Positions 47,615-56,446 of a stretch of DNA of 64,000 nt are shown in pieces. The notes below the pieces were generated by a model. The model did not search any database and had not been told where the DNA came from. It saw only the letters and a list, made by a program, of their open reading frames with translations. Numbering within the stretch: position 1 is the stretch's first letter; each line of letters begins with the position of its first letter. The position numbers and the translations under genes were made by a program. Source of the DNA: Pseudoalteromonas prydzensis (GTDB lineage Bacteria > Pseudomonadota > Gammaproteobacteria > Enterobacterales > Alteromonadaceae); contig NZ_DRGM01000210.1 of the NCBI RefSeq assembly GCF_011050055.1, positions 111,610 to 175,609 on the forward strand, given 5' to 3'.

Positions 47615-48508
47615 CTAACCTTGCTCAAATCTAGCTAGCACATATTCGATGAATAATCTGACGCGCAATGGTAAATGGTCTCGATCCCGATATAACATAA
47701 ATAAAGTGCGTGCCTTGCTTTGCCAATCAGGTAAAACATGCTGAAGCTCACCTTGAGCTATCATTGGTAATGCATAATAGTCAGGAATATAACCAATCCC
47801 CAAGCCTTTTTTAACCGCGTGTGTGAGCATTTGAATTTCATCAAGCTCTAAACGAATGCCCTTACTGGGTTGAAAATCATAAGCGTCATCATTTTGTTTA
47901 TTTACTAATTGCCAAATAGACATCGGCTGGCAAATCACAGCGCTTTTTGCACATAAATCAGTGGGATGCTTAACACTGTCGGCCACCATCTGCGAATTAC
48001 TGCACAAAATAAAGTGAATATCTTTAAGTGGCCTCGCAATCCAATTATCAACCACCGTATTACCCACCCTAAACACCACATCCATTGCTTGCGCTTCAAT
48101 ATCAATTAAAGTATTCGAGAGCCTAATATCTAGTTGGATCTCAGGATATTGCAGTAAAAAATCATAAAAAATATCCCTTAAAAATTGCGAGCCAGCATTA
48201 ATAGGTGCACTGATTATGATCTTACCTTTCGGTTGATTTTTCTCGATATGAAGATCATCATTAATGCCATCTAACTCAGTAAACAATGCACTCGAACGTT
48301 GGTAATACAACTCCCCCATATGGGTCAGCGATACGCGATGAGCATCACGGTTTAACAATCTAAGCTGTAAATCATCTTCAAGTTGTCGAATACGACGGCT
48401 CAATGTTGATAAAGGCACTGATAAAGCCAGTGCAGCATCTTTAAAACTTTTTAAATGGGCAACAATACAAAAATAGCGTAAATCGTCTAGTGAATATCTA
48501 TATTTCAT
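47615..48508 (-). CDS. LysR-family transcriptional regulator
   Basis: The protein has 297 aa. Its N-terminal winged helix-turn-helix (LDDLRYFCIVAHLKSFKDAAL, then LSTLSRRIRQLEDDLQLRLL) is followed by a LysR substrate-binding fold. It is divergent from the DMT exporter at 48567 across about 60 bases and so very likely controls it. Confidence 0.93.
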   Translation of the reverse strand: MKYRYSLDDLRYFCIVAHLKSFKDAALALSVPLSTLSRRIRQLEDDLQLRLLNRDAHRVSLTHMGELYYQRSSALFTELDGINDDLHIEKNQPKGKIIISAPINAGSQFLRDIFYDFLLQYPEIQLDIRLSNTLIDIEAQAMDVVFRVGNTVVDNWIARPLKDIHFILCSNSQMVADSVKHPTDLCAKSAVICQPMSIWQLVNKQNDDAYDFQPSKGIRLELDEIQMLTHAVKKGLGIGYIPDYYALPMIAQGELQHVLPDWQSKARTLFMLYRDRDHLPLRVRLFIEYVLARFEQG

Positions 48509-48566
48509 TTTTGGAATCTACTCTCTTATTTTTGCTCATTTATCCACATTATGGAAAGTAATACAC

Positions 48567-49523
48567 TTGTCGCAACTTTTCAACATCTCTGGATTGCTGA
48601 TGAACTTCTCAGCCAACACAAAAGCTATTTTACTCCTGTTATTATGTGCATTTTTTTGGGGAAGTTGTTTTCCTATTGGTAAACATGCATTAAATCAAGT
48701 ACACGCACTGACTTTAGTATTTTGGCGCTTTAGTATTGCCGCAATTTGTTTGGCTATCTACTTAAAAATAATTAACAGTGCAAAACCGAGTTTAACGTTC
48801 AACCAATGGGCTTGGGTGATTATTGTTAGTGCTGTTGGCGTAGGTGGCTTAAACCTCGGTTTATTTACTGGGCTAGAGCATACCAGTGCCGCAAACGGCT
48901 CGTTAATAATGGCGCTGAGCCCACTTGCAACCTCATTAATAAGCTCAATTGCAAAGCGCTCAATGCCTACTGCAGCGCAATGTTTTAGCTTAATCGTTAG
49001 CCTATCAGGTGTATTATTAGTTATCACCAATGGCGACTTAGCCGTGCTTTTGAATATGCAAATCAATGCCGGCGACAAAATGATCTTTTTAGGTATGTTA
49101 GCGTGGAGTTCATACACTTACTTTAGCCAAGGGATCAATCAGTACATGCCTGTATTACCTTATACTTTTGTTAGTATGCTAAGTGGTGCAACAATCATTG
49201 GCTTAATGTGTTTAATTACCGCTAATGTACACCCACTCAGCGAACTCATTAATAGCTCAATGGTAGGTATTATCGATGTTATTTATATTGGCTTATTTGG
49301 AACTGTTGCCGGCTATCTGCTGTGGCTTAATGGCATACGCCAACTTGGCTCAGCGAATGCGTCGTTATTTTTTAACTTCGTTCCTGTATTTGCCATGTTA
49401 ACAGCATTTTTGATGGGCCAACCTATTACCGAACTACAATTAATTGGCATTATTGTTGTGATCATCGGCTTATTACTGCCACGGTTAGTTACCCTCAAAC
49501 GCATTCCTGAACCTTGTAAATAA
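48567..49523 (+). CDS. EamA/DMT-family transporter
   Basis: The protein has 307-318 aa with ten predicted membrane helices arranged as two EamA repeats (first repeat with AFFWGSCFPIGKHAL; second with WSSYTYFSQGIN). The family exports amino acids, nucleobases or other small metabolites across the inner membrane. It may start at TTG 48567 (GGAAAG upstream) or ATG 48600 (GGA six bases upstream); the ATG gives the more usual N-terminus. The divergent LysR gene is its likely regulator. Confidence 0.9.
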   Translation: MSQLFNISGLLMNFSANTKAILLLLLCAFFWGSCFPIGKHALNQVHALTLVFWRFSIAAICLAIYLKIINSAKPSLTFNQWAWVIIVSAVGVGGLNLGLFTGLEHTSAANGSLIMALSPLATSLISSIAKRSMPTAAQCFSLIVSLSGVLLVITNGDLAVLLNMQINAGDKMIFLGMLAWSSYTYFSQGINQYMPVLPYTFVSMLSGATIIGLMCLITANVHPLSELINSSMVGIIDVIYIGLFGTVAGYLLWLNGIRQLGSANASLFFNFVPVFAMLTAFLMGQPITELQLIGIIVVIIGLLLPRLVTLKRIPEPCK

Positions 49524-49649
49524 TAAGTAATACAGGACCATAACCGCATATTATTTTAGGATAAACGGCTAAGTATGGCCGTTACTCTTTAAATAGAAAT
49601 AGTTACAATAATGCATTAGCAGTACACATAAACACTAAAGAGCAAAAAA

Positions 49650-49930
49650 ATGAAAAACAACGACGCTGATTATGGCTTGCCGGTACTTAAGAACCGCGAC
49701 AAAACCATTATGGATGAAGTGATCATTTTATTCTTTTTGGGTTTATTTGTGTGTCACTTTATCCCCGCCATACAACCGTATATGCAAAAAGGCTGGCAGG
49801 CTATGGAGTATAACGGCGCGCCCTGGTACTTTGAGTTTGTGATTGTAGGTTTACCGTTTCAACGCTTGGGTTAATGCGTTTATTTAGAGCGTTTTGGGGA
49901 AGTCGGGAAAAGAAGGAAAGCGCTAGTTAA
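49650..49930 (+). pseudogene. Frameshifted phage-type holin (3TM-holin-like)
   Basis: The open frame from ATG 49650 gives 74 aa with one or two hydrophobic segments and stops at 49874. Shifting frame at the T run near 49850 extends the protein with FTVSTLGLMRLFRAFWGSR and a lysine/glutamate-rich tail to a TAA at 49930, restoring the glycine-leucine-rich last helix and basic end expected of a holin. A single lost T explains the break. It is the first piece of a decayed phage region that continues to the integrase remnant near 52.5 kb. Confidence 0.68.
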
Positions 49931-50173
49931 TAGCTAGCGCCTTAAGCTTTAATTTTGCGAGTTATCAATTTTAGAAGTTAACTGACCTCCGGCAAAGCCA
50001 AAGCCGGAGGCTTATTTGATTACGCCCTCAAAGGGTTAAAGAAAACGCCCAAGGCGTACTACACTTGAAACTTTAATTGATCGTGAGCTTACGACCTAAA
50101 CCCGCCTTGTAAATCTACCGCACAACTTGCCGCTACGCTGATTAGAAATTTACCTCATGAAGAACAATTAGAG
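49931..50173. other. Non-coding debris with a GC-rich hairpin
   Basis: A hairpin CCTCCGGC/GCCGGAGG (49986-50010) has only a weak T tail. Near 50087-50169 a short plus-strand open stretch without a start codon ends ...LPHEEQLELIGF and may be the tail of a lost gene. No complete gene is visible. Confidence 0.45.
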
Positions 50174-50917
50174 TTAATTGGGTTTTAGACTATAGAATTT
50201 TTCTAAATTGGTTTTCATAATTCCTATGTCGATATATATCGTAAAATTATCTTTGATACTTAACTGATTGTTAGCACCTAATTTAACTAGATATTTTTTG
50301 CAAAAGACACATGAATCTAATAATTTTTCTAACTGATCTTTGTAAATTTGTTTGTTATCATCTGTACTTTGAATAATTTTTATTAGATAAGTATTAGCTA
50401 ATTTAATATCACATAGAGTATGCATAAAACTATCGTATCCATTCTCATACTTTTGATTTAAAGCACCTAGCCTATTTAAATATAAGGTCATACGTTCAAA
50501 TTTCAATCTGAATACATCTAATTCGCTTATATTTCTCTCAAGTTGCAACTTGCCTACGCTTTTATTATCGTTTATTTGAGCTATGATTTTATTTATCTTA
50601 TTAATAAAAATAATTATTTCCTGATCGAGCCCTAATAATAAATTAACTTCTATTTCTGTTTGTGCCTCAAATAATAAATTTTCTTTGTGCTCTATCCTAC
50701 TTTTTCTGTATGCAATAAACGCAATAATTACACCAACCACAGTAAACAAACCACCCAAAAAACTTGCTATATTAGTAAACTTTTCGGCTAACCCATTTGG
50801 GTCAATAAAAATAACAAAACCACCTGAGATACCAAATATCATAGCGCCCGCCAAAAAGTAAAATTCCCAGTAAGGGGATTTTAAATTATCCATGTATTTA
50901 TCCAGACTTTTAAGCAT
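50174..50917 (-). CDS. Membrane protein of unknown function
   Basis: The protein has 247 aa with two N-terminal membrane helices (about residues 18-38 and 50-70) and a hydrophilic, largely helical cytoplasmic part rich in I, K, N and E. Codon use is much more AT-rich than in flanking host genes, which points to recent transfer. The layout of short membrane anchor plus helical domain occurs in many accessory-island proteins, including some defence proteins, but no specific family is recognised. It lies between the holin remnant and a toxin-antitoxin pair. Confidence 0.65.
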   Translation of the reverse strand: MLKSLDKYMDNLKSPYWEFYFLAGAMIFGISGGFVIFIDPNGLAEKFTNIASFLGGLFTVVGVIIAFIAYRKSRIEHKENLLFEAQTEIEVNLLLGLDQEIIIFINKINKIIAQINDNKSVGKLQLERNISELDVFRLKFERMTLYLNRLGALNQKYENGYDSFMHTLCDIKLANTYLIKIIQSTDDNKQIYKDQLEKLLDSCVFCKKYLVKLGANNQLSIKDNFTIYIDIGIMKTNLEKFYSLKPN

Positions 50918-50993
50918 TCCATTGAACCCTTTATTATAATTATTTTAAGTGTATAACATTGGATTGTATGCAAAGTCTATGAATTTCAAACAT

Positions 50994-51026
50994 AAAAAAG
51001 GCCGACACCCCATGTCAGCCTTTTTT
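50994..51026 (-). terminator. Terminator of the GNAT toxin-antitoxin operon
   Basis: AAAAAAGGCCGACA pairs with TGTCAGCCTTTTTT across a 5-base loop; the single mismatch becomes a G-U pair in the minus-strand RNA. It lies about 90 bases past the toxin stop. Confidence 0.85.
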
Positions 51027-51117
51027 AGAATTTGAAGTTTTTAACTATAAATTAGAATTATTTACAAAGTATGATCCGGGAGTGTTTTTAATGGATTCAC
51101 CTTCTGTATTATTTACT

Positions 51118-51684
51118 CTATCTAACACAAATATACATTGTTATAAGTCGCTCTGCGGGGTTATCAATAAGAATATTAAACCCATTTTTTTGATATAGCG
51201 CCACCAATTTTTCAGCTTTTTCGCATTCGAGTATTATTACTCGGCCACCCACAAGCTGGTTTGCTTTGTCTATAATTGTGTAGGCTTCTTCAAGAATATA
51301 CGATAAGTTTATTTGATTATCTGCTACTGAATCATTTTTACCTATCTGGCCTATAAGGTAGGCGTTTACACGTTCACTATTTTTACAAATTCCGTCAAGC
51401 TTTTTCCGCAGGCCTTTACTTATTTTAGTTTCGTTATTTTGATTCAGAGACACTTCTTTGATAGACAATGAAAAGTAGGCAAGTATTTGGCCACTGCCAT
51501 CATCCAATATTAAATAGGTGCGTGATTTAGAGGCGTTTTCAAGGCGAATAGCTTTGTTTTTATCAGTTAGGAATGATTCAACATCTGTATTTTTTGTGCT
51601 GCAAAAACTAAAAAGGAGTTGATGTAGCTGGGGTGCATCAAACTCCTTTATTAGCTCTGAGAGCTGGACAACCGTTGTCTTAAT
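51118..51684 (-). CDS. GNAT-family acetyltransferase toxin (TacT-like), start codon uncertain
   Basis: A frame starting at TTG 51507 gives only 129 aa, but the same frame is open upstream to a TAG near 51703 and encodes typical GNAT-toxin N-terminal sequence (VQLSELIKEFDAPQLHQLL, then VESFL and SRTYLILDD). The upstream part has no ATG, GTG or in-frame TTG. The best start is an ATT at 51684, eight bases after AAAAGGA, giving about 188 aa. Such toxins acetylate aminoacyl-tRNA and block translation. The acetyl-CoA-binding part (ILECEKAEKLVALYQKNGF) is present. It overlaps the antitoxin gene end by about 34 bases, which suggests translational coupling. Confidence 0.72.
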   Translation of the reverse strand: MKTTVVQLSELIKEFDAPQLHQLLFSFCSTKNTDVESFLTDKNKAIRLENASKSRTYLILDDGSGQILAYFSLSIKEVSLNQNNETKISKGLRKKLDGICKNSERVNAYLIGQIGKNDSVADNQINLSYILEEAYTIIDKANQLVGGRVIILECEKAEKLVALYQKNGFNILIDNPAERLITMYICVR

Positions 51685-51827
51685 AACGCTATTCCTTTTA
51701 CTCTATCGGCCTCATGGTTACGGTTATTAGTTGTAACTTTATGGGCTTTTTTGCAGTTTTCTTTAAACGCTTTGATTGCGTTTTGGTCTGTTACTACAAA
51801 GTTTTTTTCAAATGACGTGGTAGCCAT
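51651..51827 (-). CDS. Antitoxin partner of the GNAT toxin (58 aa)
   Basis: The ORF runs from ATG 51827 to TAA 51651 with a strong TAAGGAG ribosome-binding site. The protein starts MATTSFEKNFVVTD, is rich in lysine and arginine in the middle and ends KGIALLRQRLSSSQS. It resembles small proteins that often precede GNAT toxins in vibrios and relatives. The usual role is to bind the toxin and repress the operon. The upstream DNA carries repeated TGTATGCA words that could be its operator. Its end overlaps the toxin frame. Confidence 0.75.
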   Translation of the reverse strand: MATTSFEKNFVVTDQNAIKAFKENCKKAHKVTTNNRNHEADRVKGIALLRQRLSSSQS

Positions 51828-51865
51828 AACAAGCTCCTTAATGCCGTTTTGATAACTTTTTATGC

Positions 51866-51936
51866 TGTATGCATAATTTTGTATGCACTGTAATATAATA
51901 AAGCTATTGACGACTATGTCAATAATTATGTATGCA
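51866..51936 (-). promoter_or_regulatory. Operator-like repeats upstream of the toxin-antitoxin operon
   Basis: TGTATGCA occurs three times (51866, 51880, 51929), and a perfect inverted repeat TATTGAC/GTCAATA with a 6-base spacer lies at 51905-51924. This clustering just upstream of the antitoxin start suits autorepression. Confidence 0.55.
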
Positions 51937-51963
51937 CAAGTCTTTTGGTGTCTGCTGCCGTTT

Positions 51964-52520
51964 CTATTTCTTTTGCAGCTCTATTTTAATTATATCTTCA
52001 ATAAGCTTACAATAAAGCTCATATCCTTCTGCTTGCTCTTTTATCCAATCGTGCTTGTTGTATACGACCATTACTCCGCGCATTGTGTGACCTAACATTT
52101 TTTCAGTTACGTGCAGTGCAACACCGCTTTCGCTTAGTAATGTTGAGATTGAACGGCGGGCATCGTGAGGTAGAAACTTAGGCATTTTGTATTTTTCAAA
52201 CAGGTAACTCCACATTCTGCAACAATACCGATTAATGCTGCGGATAGTCATTGGTTTGCTGCACGGTATTAAATAGCCGCTTCGGCCATACACCACGGCA
52301 AGAGTGTTTAAAATACTTTTCATTTTGATTGATATTGGCCGGCAGATGGCTTTATTTTTTTTCAATACTCAGCCGGTACGGCCCAAATGTTATTGTCAAA
52401 ATCAAAATATTCTCACTGGCTAAACGAACCTCTGATTACCGTGCGCCATTTATATAAATTAGCTGCAAATATGCTTTTAAGTCCTTTCTCGTCTTAACAA
52501 TCTGAAAATAAGCAATTGAT
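51964..52520 (-). pseudogene. Decayed tyrosine-recombinase integrase (P4 type)
   Basis: The C-terminal half is open (from TTG 52365) and shows the catalytic HDARRS box, LGHT and the tyrosine in VVYNKHDW. Upstream, pieces of the same protein appear in shifted frames: LQLIYINGAR, a TAA, SEVRLAS, then after a shift EYFDFDNNIWAVPAEY, then after a second shift at an 8-A run KKNKAICRPIS. The gene therefore has at least one stop and two frameshifts and lacks its N-terminal DNA-binding part. It marks the edge of an old integrated element that includes the toxin-antitoxin pair. No tRNA or attachment core is recognisable beside it. Confidence 0.85.
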
Positions 52521-52717
52521 GAAATTCAATCTGAGTAATGGGAAAAGCTTTAAAGTATAGAGCATGATGAAAAGGTAAAAAACATTCGTGGCTAAAGCAT
52601 ACTTCTACTTATAGGCCAAAAAGGTCAACAAAAATTTGAATATGGATTTTAATTTAGAACACTGATTTATAAAGACTTCAAGGCTGATACTCACAATTAC
52701 CCTTCTTAGTTAGCAAA

Positions 52718-53602
52718 TCAATATAAGCGCTTGTCCATTAAATGACGCATGTGCTCTGTGAGCCAATCGGTCAGTTTGCTGTTTGGACTATCGAGGCGTT
52801 TTACTATGCCTACTTCGATTAGTACATCTGTTAAAAAATCGCTTTTAGCAATTTTTATTTGTTCAAAAAACCAAGGCGCTTTGGCAATATGCTCTGGCAC
52901 AATTGCCCATCCTTGGTTTTGTGTAACTAACTCACAAATAAAATAATAGCTGTCTAAATCCCAATGATTAGGACTAAGCGCGCTTTCACGATTTTCTCCA
53001 GAGCGATTACAAAGTACCAATTGCCGGTATTGCTGCAATTGTGAGAGGCTAAGTACGCTCTCTTTGGCTAAAGGATGCTGCTTACCGACAATCAATATTT
53101 TTTTAAAATAGCCTAAAGAATTTAAAGTTAACTGGGCTGGTAAGGCACTATTGCTGATCATAAACCCGATATCCGCTTTTTTATTTGCAATCGCTAGGGC
53201 AATATCGTCTTGTGAGCCATTCGTAATAACCAAGTGAATGTTAGGGAATAAAGTGCCTACTTGAGAAAATATAGAGTGCATCGTTTCAAGCGGTAGCGAT
53301 TCGTCGATAGCAACACGTAATGAAATTGGCTCATTATTTGCGGCTGTGAGCGCTCGCGAATTTAAGCGCAAACACTGATTTAATACTGCTCTAGCTTCAG
53401 GCAGCATTTCTTGCCCTAACACGGTCAGTACAGGAAACTTGGCGCTGCGATCGAACAATTCAAAGCCTAAATCGAGCTCTAAATTAGCGATAGCACTACT
53501 GATCCTCGATTGTGCTTTTTGTAACTTTCTGGCGGCTGCTGAAAAAGAGCCAAGCTCAGCCGCCGTAACAAAAGCCAGTAATTGATCAAGTGTCCAGTTC
53601 AT
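52718..53602 (-). CDS. LysR-family transcriptional regulator
   Basis: The protein has 294 aa with an N-terminal helix-turn-helix (LLAFVTAAELGSFSAAARKL) followed by the LysR effector-binding fold. It is divergent from the MATE efflux gene across about 100-130 bases and is its likely regulator. It is a host gene on the far side of the integrase remnant. Confidence 0.93.
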   Translation of the reverse strand: MNWTLDQLLAFVTAAELGSFSAAARKLQKAQSRISSAIANLELDLGFELFDRSAKFPVLTVLGQEMLPEARAVLNQCLRLNSRALTAANNEPISLRVAIDESLPLETMHSIFSQVGTLFPNIHLVITNGSQDDIALAIANKKADIGFMISNSALPAQLTLNSLGYFKKILIVGKQHPLAKESVLSLSQLQQYRQLVLCNRSGENRESALSPNHWDLDSYYFICELVTQNQGWAIVPEHIAKAPWFFEQIKIAKSDFLTDVLIEVGIVKRLDSPNSKLTDWLTEHMRHLMDKRLY

Positions 53603-53731
53603 CTACCTCTCCTTACGTATTTAGTTGTTTTAACAAAAGGCCAACCCATCCGAAAATAAGATAGCAACTAACTTTGTTGTATCTTAATTTATTATATTAT
53701 GCCCTCATTCTTACGTTATGGGTATTCGCTT

Positions 53732-55104
53732 ATGCAAATTGCTAAACCACTTCACAATTCACACTCCGTAGCTAGCGCGTTTTGGCGTTTTGCTATTCCA
53801 GCTATTGTCGCCATGTTGGTCAGTGGTTTATATCAAATTATTGATGGCTTTTTTGTTGGCCACTTTGTTGGTGCCGATGGCCTCGCGGGGATCAACATGG
53901 CCTTGCCATTACTGGGTTTAGTGATGGGTTTTGGTATGCTTGTTGGTATGGGCGGAGGCAGTGTGTTGTCTCAATATCGCGGAGAAAACAATCTTGCAGC
54001 GACCCAAGCCACCTTAGTAACCGCACTTTTTTTACTCGTCATTATTGGCTTATTAGTAACTCTGATGTTTATTGTTTTTGCTCAGCCGTTGCTACATTTG
54101 CAAGGAGCATCTGGCATTACTTTACAGATGAGCTGGCAATATATTGAAATGATGTCTTTTGGTGCGCTCATCTCGATTGGAGCCAGTGCTATGTCCATGT
54201 TAGTGCGAAATGACGACAGCCCTAACTTGGCTACTTTCTTTATTATTGTTGGTGCAGTGCTTAATATTGTACTGGATTACGTCTTTTTAGCGCACCTTGA
54301 CATGGGCTTACAAGGGGCAGCCATTGCAACTTTAATTGCTCAGCTAATCACTTGTTTGTTGTGCTTACATTACTTTACTTCGGCAAAGGCCAAAACCAAA
54401 TTAGCCATTAAACAATTTGATAAAGCGATAGCCACTCGCATTGTGCAGTTAGGGGCATCAAACCTCATTATGTTTATTTATTTTAGTTTTGTCGTCGCCG
54501 TTCATAACAAATTATTTATGCTCTACGGTAATACGACCGAGCTGGCAGCATTTGCAATTGTTGGTTATTTGGCTAGCTTTTACTACTTTTTGCCGAAGGA
54601 TTAGTAAGCGGTTTGCAGCCACCAGTTAGTTATTATCTGGGCGCTAAGCAATACAAGCGTATTACCGATACCGTAAAACTGGCTTTTTCTGTGACCGTTG
54701 GATCTGGCATTGTATTCGTGGCCATGTTGAATGTTGCTCCTGACATTTTTATTAATATTTTTACCACAGATAATACGCTCTTGGAGACAAGCAAACATGC
54801 CATACGTTTACATCTTTTTGCACTTTTTTTAGATGGCTTTTTATTTATGGCCGCCACTTATTTTGTCGCAATGGGTAAAAGTGGCCAAGCACTGCTTGTT
54901 TCACTGGGGAATATGTTGATCCAGTTTCCGTTTTTATTTATTTTGCCAAAATTTTTAGGCATAAATGGAGTATGGTTAGCAGTGCCTTTATCAAATATTG
55001 CTTTCACATTGATTGTTTTGCCAATGTTGTTAGTTAGCCTAAAAGGTTTACTAAAAATCGATAAACTAAAGCCAACAGACCCCACGCTTTCTTTTATCAA
55101 ATAA
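53732..55104 (+). pseudogene. MATE-family multidrug efflux pump, split by one frameshift
   Basis: The first part (to TAG 54604) carries about eight helices of a MATE transporter (DGFFVGHFVGADGLAGIN). The second part from about 54592 in another frame continues with FAEGLVSGLQPPVSYYLGAKQY and the last helices, ending at 55104. Adding one T to the five-T run at 54587-54591 rejoins them into one protein of normal length, about 457 aa. MATE pumps use sodium or proton gradients to expel drugs. The in-frame ATG at 53732 is the likelier start than 53699. The break may be real, a phase-variable tract or a sequencing error. Confidence 0.85.
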
Positions 55105-55290
55105 AGTGAAAATCACTGACATACACATTACAAATAAGCCATGGATGGCCAAACTGAGTATTTAAACGAATACAACTTTGCCCTTTAAACCTATAAACTC
55201 CTGCGCCCATATGCCATAATCTAAATAATTCATGAATTTAGTAACTTGGCGGTATTGCAACCGCTGCAAGCTAACTTAAAGGGTTTTTAA

Positions 55291-55362
55291 ATGGCTTATC
55301 AAGAGCAAAATCAAGCAACTATTTATTGGCACGATTATGAGATTAAAAATGTAAGAATTTGA
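55291..55362 (+). pseudogene. sbcB: N-terminal fragment of sbcB (exonuclease I) cut by the prophage
   Basis: The ATG at 55291 starts a 23-codon frame reading MAYQEQNQATIYWHDYE before unrelated sequence. Exonuclease I proteins begin with a short leader and then (S/T)xxxHDYETFG, in which the Asp and Glu are catalytic metal ligands. The match stops exactly after HDYE at 55341. The phage late genes run toward this point from the right, so the break is best read as the left prophage junction. The region 55105-55290 looks like the native upstream region of this gene. The rest of the gene should lie beyond the prophage. Confidence 0.65.
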
Positions 55363-55530
55363 TAAAACTAACATTTAAATTAAAATAAAGTTATTTTATA
55401 CACACATATATACACACCAGTATCTGCTCATCATTCAAGTAGACGGACTAAATAAAGCCAAATAATAGATGAAGTGGCCCAAGTTAGAGGCCACAAAAAC
55501 TTAAATATAAAATGGAAGGCTTTTTATAAG

Positions 55531-56385
55531 CTAAACATCAGGATGGCATTGGGGACATGGTCTGTGGGGACTTCCTCCTACAGTAACATTACCCAAATAA
55601 AGGCTCTCAGTATAAGTACCATCATTAATTATTGCAGTAACTCGGAATGTACCTGCGTATTGTGTACTTAACCTAATAGAATGGACACTGCTGTTCAGGC
55701 TAACTTCAACCCAATCAGATACATTCAACTCCCCCTCCTCAGATACATATCTAAACTTTATACGGGGACTTTGATTCGATATTTTAGCCTTTGAATACTT
55801 ATCTACGGAATACGACACTGTTACATCGATTAAGTTGCCATATTTACCAAGTGATAGTTTTTCTATAGATGGCCTTTTTTGAACCATGACAGATTTAGTA
55901 GAACAAATATCATCAGAATAGACACTCCACGCAAGCCCTTCACCATATGTGTAGTCAAATGATAACTGTGCATAAGCATTAGCATCCCAGTCAGATTTCT
56001 TTTTGACTTTACTATTGTATTCACTAGTACCAAAATTAACTGACCGTAAAAAGTTATTTGGTTCGTACGGTAAATCAGCCTTAAAACGGGCTGGCTCCCC
56101 TTGAACTACATAATCAGGACCACTTATTTCAATATCAGCACCTGAACTCACCAAAGAATTAACATTATAAATAAATGAGCCCCAATCTAAGTAACTCCAC
56201 TGATTGTTAATGCCCCCATAAACTGCATTTAAACCTGACTCTATTGAACCAGCTAAATTATTATTGCCATCAGAGTAGTCAATATGTTTTTTGTGGGTAC
56301 AGCCATAAGGAATATTGTCATATGCAAGTGCGGCATTACTCAAAGCCATAATAGAAGTAGTAAGTAATAAGTATTTAGCTTTCAT
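55531..56385 (-). CDS. Secreted protein of unknown function at the prophage end (accessory cargo gene)
   Basis: The protein has 284 aa with a Sec signal peptide (cleavage after NAALA) and a beta-rich mature part with features of immunoglobulin-like domains (ISGPDYVVQGEPARFKADL; YAGTFRVTAIINDG). It ends in a short proline/cysteine/histidine tail (PHRPCPQCHPDV). Its base composition and ribosome-binding site differ from the tail genes, it has about 60 bases between it and the spike gene, and it sits beside the attachment site. Such genes usually alter the lysogen (surface or secreted factor). No family is recognised. Confidence 0.7.
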   Translation of the reverse strand: MKAKYLLLTTSIMALSNAALAYDNIPYGCTHKKHIDYSDGNNNLAGSIESGLNAVYGGINNQWSYLDWGSFIYNVNSLVSSGADIEISGPDYVVQGEPARFKADLPYEPNNFLRSVNFGTSEYNSKVKKKSDWDANAYAQLSFDYTYGEGLAWSVYSDDICSTKSVMVQKRPSIEKLSLGKYGNLIDVTVSYSVDKYSKAKISNQSPRIKFRYVSEEGELNVSDWVEVSLNSSVHSIRLSTQYAGTFRVTAIINDGTYTESLYLGNVTVGGSPHRPCPQCHPDV

Positions 56386-56446
56386 TTTCGTTCCTTTAAA
56401 TGATACTTAAGCAACCAACCTAACACAATTAATTCACATTTAAAAC

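Noticed and set aside
50087..50169. Small gene ending LPHEEQLELIGF
   Set aside because: It has no start codon after the upstream stop and only about 27 codons; recorded as possible debris only.
51964..52720. tRNA-end attachment site beside the integrase remnant
   Set aside because: No tRNA or tRNA fragment could be recognised on either strand between the integrase remnant and the LysR gene.
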